Source of the DNA: Paracoccaceae bacterium
Lineage (GTDB): Bacteria; Pseudomonadota; Alphaproteobacteria; Rhodobacterales; Rhodobacteraceae
NCBI GenBank assembly: GCA_902512685.1
Contig: CABXKH010000006.1
Coordinates: 1-62,262, forward strand
Length of the DNA: 62,262 nt
Direction of reading: 5' to 3'
The notes beneath the pieces were generated by a model. That model searched no databases and was not told the DNA's origin. It was given only the letters and a program-made list of their open reading frames with translations. Positions within the stretch are counted from its first letter, which is position 1. Each line of letters opens with the position of its first letter. The position numbers were made by a program, and so were the translations under genes. Positions 51,893-59,595 of the stretch are shown here, in pieces.

Positions 51893-52837
51893 TTGAACGA
51901 TTCTATTAGCGCAGAGTCTATTTCTCGTGATAGTAGAGCGCCGCAGGCTCGCAGGAAAAGCCTTTCAGAGCCAATTTTTGGCTGGTTGCTGGTGGCCCCT
52001 GCAATTATTTTTATTGCCATCATTGTCGCCTGGCCTCTGGCCGAAACATTTCGGTTGTCTCTCACCGATGCCCGCTTGGGCGGCGAGAATTATGTCGGTT
52101 TGGAAAACTACCAAGAGCTGCTGGAAAAGAAAAAATTCCATCAGGTCATCACCCGAACATTTTTCTGGATGTTTCTTTCTGTAAGCTTGAAAATTATTCT
52201 TGGGCTGATTGGCGCTACGCTTTTAAACGCAGCCATCCCTGGTCGTGCGCTGTTTCGGGTTTTGGTAATGCCGCCTTGGGTCATTCCGATTGCCATCGGG
52301 TGTATCGGCTGGCTGTGGCTTTACAATGGTCACTTTGGTCTGATTTCGGGTGTTGCCCAGCGAATTGGACTGATCGACGGACCATTCGGATTTTTGGCCT
52401 ATAAAACTTCGGCATTTTACTCGGCCATTATCACCGATGTCTGGGTCGGCACCCCAATGGTGGCGCTGTTTTTTCTAGCGGCCATGCAAGGCGTGAACCG
52501 CGACCTGTATGAAGCGGCATGGGTCGATGGCGCCAGTCGCTGGTACCGGTTTCGCCGCATTACAATACCCCAGATTATGCCGGTTATCGTATCTATGGCG
52601 CTGCTCTCTGCCATCTGGACCTTTAACAGCTTTGAAATCATCTGGATTCTCACCGAAGGCGGTCCACGCGGGGCGACAACCACGCTCATAGTCGACACGT
52701 ATAAAACTGCGATTGGCAATTACAAATTTGGCGAAGGTGCTGCCCGGGCGGTGGTGATTGTGGCTTTGCTGGCGGCTTTTTCACTCATCTACATGTTCTT
52801 TTTGAACAAGGTGAACAAGATGTATGGGAATAAATAA
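51893..52837 (+). CDS. ABC sugar transporter permease (MalF/UgpA type)
   Basis: Inner-membrane subunit of a carbohydrate importer, 314 aa with six predicted helices. The first is LLVAPAIIFIAIIVAWPLAE near residue 30. The EAA loop contacting the ATPase is EAAWVDGASRWYRFRRITIP near residue 210. The start is TTG 51893, chosen because GGGGGA lies five bases upstream. In typical sugar clusters a solute-binding protein gene precedes this position; here the operon begins with the permease. One base separates it from the second permease. Confidence 0.93.
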   Translation: MNDSISAESISRDSRAPQARRKSLSEPIFGWLLVAPAIIFIAIIVAWPLAETFRLSLTDARLGGENYVGLENYQELLEKKKFHQVITRTFFWMFLSVSLKIILGLIGATLLNAAIPGRALFRVLVMPPWVIPIAIGCIGWLWLYNGHFGLISGVAQRIGLIDGPFGFLAYKTSAFYSAIITDVWVGTPMVALFFLAAMQGVNRDLYEAAWVDGASRWYRFRRITIPQIMPVIVSMALLSAIWTFNSFEIIWILTEGGPRGATTTLIVDTYKTAIGNYKFGEGAARAVVIVALLAAFSLIYMFFLNKVNKMYGNK

Positions 52838-52838
52838 A

Positions 52839-53681
52839 ATGATGGATCGTTACTCTCGGATGCAACTTGTGGCCATCTATGCATGTATTGGCGTTTTCCT
52901 AACGTTTATCCTGCTTCCATTTTTCGAAATGTTCATGACATCATTGCGCCCGCTTGAGCATCTTTTCCGGGCGCCCTATCAGTTTTGGTCAGATGACTTT
53001 AGCTTTGATGCCTACCGCAAAATGTGGGAAACTGTGCCGCTTCTGGGCCGCTATATCTGGAACTCGATTTATATCTCTTCGATGGTTACCTTGTTGACCA
53101 TGATTTTGGTCATCCCCGCAGCATATGCCTTTGCGCGGCTTGATTTTCCGTTCAAGAACGCCACGCTTTCCATGTTTCTTGGGGTGAACATGTTTACCGG
53201 CGCAGTGCTGCTGATACCCCTTTATCGGGTGCTGCGGACGTTAGGACTGCTTAATACCTATTGGGCGATGATCGTCCCCGGAGTAGCCTTTTTAATCCCA
53301 ACAGGGATTTGGCTGCTGCGCTCTTATCTCGAAAAAATACCACGCGAATTGGAAGAGGCCGCCTTTGTGGATGGCGCTAGCCGGCTTTATACGCTGCGCC
53401 GGGTGGTGCTGCCGCTGGCTGTGCCAGGCCTTATTGTTGTGGGCGTGGCCGTCTTTATCGGCGCATATGCCCAGCAATTCCTCTTCGCTATCACATTCAA
53501 CCAGACCCGCGAATTTCAACCACTACCTGCGGGCCTGTATGAATTCATCGGCTATCAGTCGGTGACTTGGAACGAAATGATGGCCGCAGCCTTGGTAGGG
53601 GTTTTACCTGTCATGGTCATCTTTTTGTTCTTGCAAAAATACCTTGTCGCAGGGCTTACGGCTGGAGCTGTCAAGGAGTAA
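52839..53681 (+). CDS. ABC sugar transporter permease (MalG/UgpE type)
   Basis: Second membrane subunit of the importer, 280 aa, six helices. The first (LVAIYACIGVFLTFILLPFF) lies near residue 10, and the EAA loop EAAFVDGASRLYTLRRVVLP near 178. ATG 52839 has GGGAA nine bases upstream; an in-frame ATG at 52824 would overlap the first permease. No ATP-binding or binding-protein gene lies in the operon, so those parts must come from elsewhere, for example a shared UgpC/MsmK-type ATPase. Confidence 0.92.
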   Translation: MMDRYSRMQLVAIYACIGVFLTFILLPFFEMFMTSLRPLEHLFRAPYQFWSDDFSFDAYRKMWETVPLLGRYIWNSIYISSMVTLLTMILVIPAAYAFARLDFPFKNATLSMFLGVNMFTGAVLLIPLYRVLRTLGLLNTYWAMIVPGVAFLIPTGIWLLRSYLEKIPRELEEAAFVDGASRLYTLRRVVLPLAVPGLIVVGVAVFIGAYAQQFLFAITFNQTREFQPLPAGLYEFIGYQSVTWNEMMAAALVGVLPVMVIFLFLQKYLVAGLTAGAVKE

Positions 53682-53706
53682 CCAAGCTAAACATGGGAGA
53701 AAATAA

Positions 53707-54054
53707 ATGAAAAGTATCAAACTAATGGCAGAGGGCGATTTTGTCCGCGGCTTTCTTAAAATAACCCACCGCGATGGAAGCGTTTTTGCAGATCACGATT
53801 ATTCAAACGGTGCGCTCGCAGATATGAGCGCCCATTACGGGGCTGACCATTTAATGGTCCAAGACATTGTTGCATTCCTGCGCCAAGAAAAAGATGCCTT
53901 GCCGGTCAGCATTGTGGATGCATTAGAGGCCGGCATCGGGGCGCTTGCAATTGATCAAGCGCGTGTCAGTGGTCAGATCGTAGATCTATCCCCCATTTGG
54001 GCAGAGTTTGACAGCTACAATCTGCCAGCGCGAAAGGACCAAGATGTTGGCTAA
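53707..54054 (+). CDS. Truncated Gfo/Idh/MocA-type protein (C-terminal domain only)
   Basis: A frame of 115 aa that resembles only the end of a Gfo/Idh/MocA oxidoreductase: GDFVRGFLKITHRDGSVF, DHDYSNGALADMSAHYGADH, and the closing VDALEAGIGALAIDQARVSG and IVDLSPIWAEF. The NAD-binding Rossmann half (about 230 residues) is missing. ATG 53707 has a good ribosome site (GGGAGA), and the frame overlaps the next gene by 11 bp, so it is probably still translated. An in-frame deletion joining a start region to the C-terminal domain explains it. Whether it is a decaying relic or has a new role cannot be told. Confidence 0.6.
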   Translation: MKSIKLMAEGDFVRGFLKITHRDGSVFADHDYSNGALADMSAHYGADHLMVQDIVAFLRQEKDALPVSIVDALEAGIGALAIDQARVSGQIVDLSPIWAEFDSYNLPARKDQDVG

Positions 54055-55051
54055 AATTGAATTGGGCCAGAAAATGGCCGCAGAGATAGAGCAGAGTCCC
54101 GATGTTTTTTCCAAACGGGTATCCTGCACAGTTGATCTGGAAGGCCAGCTTGATGATCTGCTGGCCATTTATACGATCGCCAGAGGGTCCTCTGATGCGG
54201 CGGCAAATATACTGTCTTATGAATTGATGCGCGAGTTGCAATTGCCTGTCACATCACTTCCTCCGTCGGTGTTTTCATTGGGCACGGGCGTCTGTCTAGA
54301 TCGCAGTGCGTGTTTGCTTATTTCCCAATCGGGCGCGAGTGAAGATCTGGTTAAATCTGCCCACGGCGCGCGTTCGCGCGGCGCTAAAGTTGTGGCCTTA
54401 ACCAATCAACCTGGCTCTGCGGTGCAAGAGGCAGCCGACATCTGTGTGCCGATCAATGCAGGCCCCGAGCTTGCCGTGCCTGCAACCAAAACAGTGATCG
54501 GCTCTATTGCTGCCGGCATGGCCATTCTTGCTGCGCAAAGCCCAGACTATGCCGCCATCTGCAAAAAAGCCGCAGCCGAGTTCGCCAATATAGCAGGCCG
54601 GCAGCACCCCCAGTACGAGACCATTGTTAATGGGCTCATACGCTCACAACATATATATGTCATTGGACGAGACACCGGTTTGGGAGCCGCGCAAGAAGTT
54701 GCTTTGAAACTTAAAGAATGTTGCGCTTTGCACGCAGAAGCCTATTCAGCATCCGAGGTTTTACACGGACCATTGCAACTGGTCACGAAACCATTGACCG
54801 TTCTTCTTTTGGATACCGGACTAGAAACCACGACCAAAAGTTTGGATCGGGCAGAGGATAGGTTTCGGGCTTCGGGCGCTAAAGTGTTTCGCATTTCGCC
54901 ATTAGATGTTGGCGTGCCGACTTTATCGCCTGCGGCATCGGCGGCAATATTGCTTTACTTGGCCTATCCGATTGTGAGACAGGTTGCACTCGCTCTTGGT
55001 CTTGATCCCGACACACCCCATACGCTTTCCAAAGTGACCAACACACTATGA
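54044..55051 (+). CDS. SIS-domain amino-sugar phosphate deaminase (NagB-II/GlmS-like)
   Basis: Protein of 335 aa with two SIS domains and no glutaminase part. The first has YTIARGSSDAAANILSYEL near residue 45 and LLISQSGASEDLVKSAHGAR near 90; the second has VIGRDTGLGAAQEVALKLKE near 207 and HAEAYSASEVLHGPLQL near 231. This layout is that of the type II glucosamine-6-phosphate deaminase, which makes fructose-6-phosphate and ammonia. ATG 54044 has AAAGGA upstream; the longer frame is rejected. It overlaps the AgaS-like gene by 4 bp. Confidence 0.85.
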   Translation: MLAKIELGQKMAAEIEQSPDVFSKRVSCTVDLEGQLDDLLAIYTIARGSSDAAANILSYELMRELQLPVTSLPPSVFSLGTGVCLDRSACLLISQSGASEDLVKSAHGARSRGAKVVALTNQPGSAVQEAADICVPINAGPELAVPATKTVIGSIAAGMAILAAQSPDYAAICKKAAAEFANIAGRQHPQYETIVNGLIRSQHIYVIGRDTGLGAAQEVALKLKECCALHAEAYSASEVLHGPLQLVTKPLTVLLLDTGLETTTKSLDRAEDRFRASGAKVFRISPLDVGVPTLSPAASAAILLYLAYPIVRQVALALGLDPDTPHTLSKVTNTL

Positions 55052-56130
55052 CATTTCACACCGATATCCTGCCTTGGGCAACATGGCGTGAAACTGTTTC
55101 ACAGCCAGACATCTGGCGCCAATGGTCAACAGAATGTCCAGTGCAAAAGCTGCGCGGTTGGATCGCAACGCAGCCCTTCGATGAAATTTGGTTTTGCGGC
55201 GCTGGAACTTCAGCTTTTATAGGAGATATTCTGGTTGCCGGGCTTGAAGGACAGGCAACAAAACCGCTTCGGGCGCTGCCCACAACAGATATCGTCGCCC
55301 GGCCAAAAGACTATTTGAACGGTCACAAAACACCGCTGGTGGTGAATTTTGGCCGCTCGGGGAACAGCGCTGAAACTTTGGCTATTCTTGATCTGCTTGA
55401 TCAGCTGGCCCCCGACGCGCCTCAGCTCAATATCACCTGCAATCCCAAAGGGGCTTTGGCCTTGCGCGGCAACCACGCCAATCGCCATATCGTTCTGCTG
55501 CCGGACGAAACACGCGACAGTGGGTTTGCAATGACCACAAGCTTTTCCACAATGCTTTTGACAGCGGTTGGGATATTTGATGATGGCGCGGTTTTGGAAG
55601 AACTGCTGCCCTCTCTGGCGCAGGAATTTGATCGCTTACTGCCCGCGTTTTGCGACCTTGCGCGCGTCAGGCCAGAGCGTATTGTTTATGTCGGCTCAGG
55701 GCCCTTGGCCTTTGCCGCCCGCGAGGCGGCGCTCAAAACACTTGAGCTGTCCGCAGGTCACATACCGGCGCTTTGGGATAGCACATTGGGCTTTCGCCAT
55801 GGTCCAAAATCTTTCGTACAGCCGGGCACTCAAATCGTGGTATTTATGGCATCGCACCCGCAAGCAAAGCTCTATGACGCTGATCTAGTTAAAGAATTGC
55901 GCAAGCAGTTTCCTGATAACCCGATTGTCTCGCTCGGCCCCAGCGGTGATATCGACACCCCACCTTACCAGCGCGATTTATGGGCCGTTCCGCTGGCGGT
56001 TGGATTGGCTCAGGTTCTTTCAATTCATTGGTCTCATCAACTGGGCTTGAATGTTGATGACCCCTTTGCCGGGCAAAATACCCTTAGCCGTGTTGTGTCA
56101 AATGTGCGTATCCATGAGGTGGCGCAATGA
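55048..56130 (+). CDS. agaS: AgaS-like SIS-domain aldose/ketose isomerase-deaminase
   Basis: Second SIS protein of the operon, 360 aa. It matches AgaS more than GlmS: IWFCGAGTSAFIGDIL near residue 48, VNFGRSGNSAETLAIL near 98, YVGSGPLAFAAREAALKTLE near 212 and the AgaS mark DSTLGFRHGPKSFV near 246. AgaS converts galactosamine-6-phosphate to tagatose-6-phosphate with ammonia release. Having NagB-II-like and AgaS-like genes side by side suggests that both glucosamine and galactosamine phosphates are handled. It overlaps both neighbours by 4 bp. Confidence 0.82.
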   Translation: MTFHTDILPWATWRETVSQPDIWRQWSTECPVQKLRGWIATQPFDEIWFCGAGTSAFIGDILVAGLEGQATKPLRALPTTDIVARPKDYLNGHKTPLVVNFGRSGNSAETLAILDLLDQLAPDAPQLNITCNPKGALALRGNHANRHIVLLPDETRDSGFAMTTSFSTMLLTAVGIFDDGAVLEELLPSLAQEFDRLLPAFCDLARVRPERIVYVGSGPLAFAAREAALKTLELSAGHIPALWDSTLGFRHGPKSFVQPGTQIVVFMASHPQAKLYDADLVKELRKQFPDNPIVSLGPSGDIDTPPYQRDLWAVPLAVGLAQVLSIHWSHQLGLNVDDPFAGQNTLSRVVSNVRIHEVAQ

Positions 56131-57035
56131 TTGCAGCGGGCATTGATCTGGGCGGTACCAAAATAGAAGCGCAGGTGTTTGATGACAATTGGGATTGCGC
56201 CGAAAAACAGCGCAGTGCGACGCCACAAACTTATGCCGATCTGTTGAGTGTGGTCTCAGCGCAGGTTAGCTGGATAGAAAAAAACCATCCCGGCTTGCCC
56301 ATTGGCATTGGCGCGGCAGGTTTAATCGCGCCAAGCACCGGCTTGGCTCTTACGGCCAATCTGCCTGCCTCGGGCAAACCATTTCCTAAAGATCTGGCGC
56401 GCGCATCCGGTCGAGCGATAACCTATTTGAACGATTGCCGGGCTTTTGCCCTTTCTGAGGCCATTTTCGGGGCTGGACGGCCCTTTCGCACAATGGTTGG
56501 CATTGTGTTTGGCACAGGCAATGGCGGCGGGGTTGTGGTGGATGGGCAGCTTTTGTCCCCAAGCTTGGGCGTCGGCGGAGAATTTGGTCATCTGTATGCC
56601 CCCGCCCATCTTGTAAAGACCTATGATCTGCCGATCGTTCAATGCGGCTGTGGCCGTATGGTGTGCATTGAGACATTTGTTTCGGGCCGAGGCATGTCGA
56701 GACTTGCACAAACACTCACCGGCCGCGCTGTGCAACCTGCCGATATCGCATCTGCGCGGCACCATGATCCGCAAATGGAAAAGGTCTGGCAGGTCTGGTG
56801 CAAACTGGTGGCCGAGCAATTTCTGGCCTTCGATTATATTTTGAACCCTGACGTTATTGTTTTGGGGGGCGGGCTTTCAAATATATCCGGGCTCTGTGAT
56901 GAGCTCGGTGCAGCTATGCAAAACGCCCAATTCAAAGACTTTCCCATCCCAAAAATACTATTGGCGCAGGGCGGCGATGTTAGCGGGGTGCGCGGGGCGG
57001 CCTATGCCGCCTGGCAGGAGGCACAAAATGGTTAA
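56127..57035 (+). CDS. nagK: ROK-family amino-sugar kinase
   Basis: Kinase of 302 aa predicted to phosphorylate N-acetylglucosamine or N-acetylgalactosamine. It has the phosphate loop AAGIDLGGTKIEAQVF near residue 3, a GTGNGGGVVVDGQ block near 130, and the ROK zinc site CGCGRMVCIE near 172. It is needed because the importer is of ABC type and delivers unphosphorylated sugar. It overlaps the agaS-like and gatZ-like genes by 4 and 8 bp. Confidence 0.88.
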   Translation: MIAAGIDLGGTKIEAQVFDDNWDCAEKQRSATPQTYADLLSVVSAQVSWIEKNHPGLPIGIGAAGLIAPSTGLALTANLPASGKPFPKDLARASGRAITYLNDCRAFALSEAIFGAGRPFRTMVGIVFGTGNGGGVVVDGQLLSPSLGVGGEFGHLYAPAHLVKTYDLPIVQCGCGRMVCIETFVSGRGMSRLAQTLTGRAVQPADIASARHHDPQMEKVWQVWCKLVAEQFLAFDYILNPDVIVLGGGLSNISGLCDELGAAMQNAQFKDFPIPKILLAQGGDVSGVRGAAYAAWQEAQNG

Positions 57036-58326
57036 GGCGCTGTTGGATATTGTACATCGCAACCGCGCGGGTGAAAGCATTGCGATCCCGTCTGTTTGCA
57101 CGGCTCACCCCGATGTTTTGCGCATTGTTTTAAGATATGCCGCAGAGGTAAATCAACCGATTGTCATAGAAGCCACCTCAAATCAAGTCAATCAAGAGGG
57201 CGGTTATACCGGCATGACACCCAGCCAGTTTGTGGGTTTCGTTTCGGATTTGGCACTCAATGCTGGCGCTGACCCAACCGCCATTATTTTTGGCGGGGAT
57301 CATTTGGGGCCACAGGCCTGGCGCAATTTTCCAGCCAAAGAGGCTATGGCAAAAGCAGATGTGATGATCCGTGAATATGTGCAGGCTGGCTTTTATAAGA
57401 TACATCTAGACTGCTCTGAAGGCTGCGCGGGTGAACCCGCCCAAGTGGATGAGCAAACGGCAGCTCAGCGTGCAGCGCGTTTGATGTCTGTTGCCTTGCA
57501 CGCCAGTGACAACCCTGAGAGTTTGACTTTTGTCATCGGCACAGAGGTCCCCCCCCCTGGCGGCGCCAGAGTGGACAGTCACGGAGATATAGCCGCCACT
57601 ACCGCAGCAAACGCCGCCGCAACGCTTCAGGCCCATGAAAGCGCATTTGTGGATGCAGGTCTTGGGGATGTGCAGGCTTTGGTCTCGGGTCTGGTGGTGC
57701 AACCGGGTGTCGAGTTTGGTCCCATGACGGTCTATCACCTACCCCTAGATCGCTCGTTTGATTTGCGCTCGGTCATGATGCGCTGGCCTAATTTGGCGCT
57801 TGAAGCGCATTCAACCGATTATCAAAAGCCCGCAGCCTATCCGCGTCTTGCCGAACTGGGTTTTGCCTATCAAAAGGTTGGCCCAGCTTTAACATTCGCC
57901 TGGCGACAAGCCATTTATGCACTGGATCAGATGCTGTCATTTCTTCATGGGTCAGCGCCGATTGTCATCCCGACAATGGAGCGCATCATGCTTGAAAATG
58001 CCGGCGCATGGCAATCGCATTACCAAGGCGAGCCAAATGCAAAGTTCGCACAGCGGCATTTGGCATTGGCGGATCGCATCCGCTATTACTGGCCACATCC
58101 TGACGCACAGGCCGCTGTGAGCGCGTTGATGACGGCAATGGAAAGCCAAACTTTGAACCGGTCTGTTTCAGAGCTATTTTTCCACAACTCTACTCTTGAG
58201 CGTGCAGAACTGTGCGGCGGTCTGAACGCCGAGACATTGATCACCTCAAGCGTGGAGCAAAGTCTAGAGCCGTACTTTTTCCACTCAGGCAGCTTTGCTG
58301 CTCCGACACGCGAAAGGTCAGCATGA
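57028..58326 (+). CDS. gatZ: GatZ/KbaZ-like tagatose-phosphate protein
   Basis: Protein of 432 aa of the family first described as the non-catalytic subunit of tagatose-1,6-bisphosphate aldolase. Conserved parts include IPSVCTAHPDVLRIVLRYA near residue 20, IIFGGDHLGPQAWRN near 85, IHLDCSEGCAGEP near 123 and LEAHSTDYQKP near 260. Some members, described from Agrobacterium, act alone as D-tagatose-6-phosphate 4-epimerase. No catalytic GatY/KbaY aldolase and no tagatose-6-phosphate kinase lie in this operon, which favours that role. ATG 57028 follows CAGGAGG. It overlaps nagA by 4 bp. Confidence 0.87.
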   Translation: MVKALLDIVHRNRAGESIAIPSVCTAHPDVLRIVLRYAAEVNQPIVIEATSNQVNQEGGYTGMTPSQFVGFVSDLALNAGADPTAIIFGGDHLGPQAWRNFPAKEAMAKADVMIREYVQAGFYKIHLDCSEGCAGEPAQVDEQTAAQRAARLMSVALHASDNPESLTFVIGTEVPPPGGARVDSHGDIAATTAANAAATLQAHESAFVDAGLGDVQALVSGLVVQPGVEFGPMTVYHLPLDRSFDLRSVMMRWPNLALEAHSTDYQKPAAYPRLAELGFAYQKVGPALTFAWRQAIYALDQMLSFLHGSAPIVIPTMERIMLENAGAWQSHYQGEPNAKFAQRHLALADRIRYYWPHPDAQAAVSALMTAMESQTLNRSVSELFFHNSTLERAELCGGLNAETLITSSVEQSLEPYFFHSGSFAAPTRERSA

Positions 58327-59450
58327 TGATACCATTGAATGGATGGATAAAACCTAAACGCGTCTTTGACGGCACTAATCTTCTAACAGGTCAAGCAGTT
58401 CAACTTAAAGACGGGTATTTGGTTCAAATATCGCCAGTGGATGAGATGCCCAACACCGTTTCGATGGTTGACTTGCACGGTATTTTGACACCCGGCTTTG
58501 TGGATTTGCAAGTCAACGGCGGCGGCGGCGTCTTGCTGAACAATCAGCCTAGCCACAATGCAATGTGTCAGATCCTTCGCGCTCATAGGCGTCACGGCAC
58601 TGTAGCCATTTTACCAACCGTCATCACCGACACCCGCGAGGTATTGCACGCAGCGGTTAATGCTGCCCTAGAGGCAAAAGAGGAGGCCGGTATTATAGGC
58701 CTGCATATCGAAGGACCCCATCTTTCCGTGACGCGCCGCGGCACCCATGCCGAAGAGCATATTCGCCCCTTTGATCCAGAAACTCTTGGCTTGGTGGAAA
58801 AACTTCGCAACTCTGACATTCCTGTTATGGTGACTGTTGCGCCCGAAATTGTGGGCAAGACAGTCATTTGCGATCTTGCCAACCTTGGGGCGATTGTGTC
58901 CATTGGCCATACCAATGCCACTGTAGAAGAGGGCCGTGCGGCGCTCGCTCAGGGGGCACGGTGCTTTACCCATTTGTTTAACGCTATGCCGCCAATGATC
59001 AACAGAGATCCCGGCGTTGTTGCGGCCGCCATAAACTCTGATGCCTACGCAGGGATCATTTGCGATGGGCATCATGTGTCTGATGAATTGATAAAAATGG
59101 CCCTGCGTGCCCGGCCTTGCCCCGATCGCATGTTCGTTATTTCAGATGCGATGCCAACAATTAGCGGCCCCGAGCAGTTCAAGCTTTATAATACAGAGGT
59201 GAAAATAAAAGATGGCCGGCTGATTAATAGTCAAGGCAATCTGGCCGGAGCGCATATCACCATGTCTCAAAGTGTAAAACGGCTGATCGACTGCATTGGA
59301 ATATCACCTGTTGAGGCCCTAAAGATGGCTATATCCGTTCCCGCGGATGTCATACAGAAACCTGAACTCGGGCAATTGTTAAATCGTCGTGTTGAGGATT
59401 TAATAATATTACGAGACGACTATGGGTTCGATAAATTCGCCTCAGAATAA
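58323..59450 (+). CDS. nagA: N-acetylhexosamine-6-phosphate deacetylase
   Basis: Amidohydrolase of 375 aa that removes acetate from GlcNAc-6-phosphate or GalNAc-6-phosphate. The family shows PGFVDLQVNGGGG near residue 57, the metal Glu in GLHIEGPHLS near 124, His in VSIGHTNATVEEG near 189 and HLFNAMPPM near 210, and the catalytic Asp in FVISDAMPT near 275. ATG 58323 overlaps the gatZ-like stop (ATGA); the longer frame is not used. It is the last gene of the operon and is followed by a strongly AT-rich gap. Confidence 0.93.
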   Translation: MMIPLNGWIKPKRVFDGTNLLTGQAVQLKDGYLVQISPVDEMPNTVSMVDLHGILTPGFVDLQVNGGGGVLLNNQPSHNAMCQILRAHRRHGTVAILPTVITDTREVLHAAVNAALEAKEEAGIIGLHIEGPHLSVTRRGTHAEEHIRPFDPETLGLVEKLRNSDIPVMVTVAPEIVGKTVICDLANLGAIVSIGHTNATVEEGRAALAQGARCFTHLFNAMPPMINRDPGVVAAAINSDAYAGIICDGHHVSDELIKMALRARPCPDRMFVISDAMPTISGPEQFKLYNTEVKIKDGRLINSQGNLAGAHITMSQSVKRLIDCIGISPVEALKMAISVPADVIQKPELGQLLNRRVEDLIILRDDYGFDKFASE

Positions 59451-59595
59451 ATTAACATCTTTATTATATTATTTGAGAACACTTCATATTAATTTAACTT
59501 AATAATTTTTATGTGACTCCTGATTGTAAAATATATATTATTCTAAATAAGCAAATTAGATTATTTAAATTCTCTTGTTTATTTGGGGCCTCACT

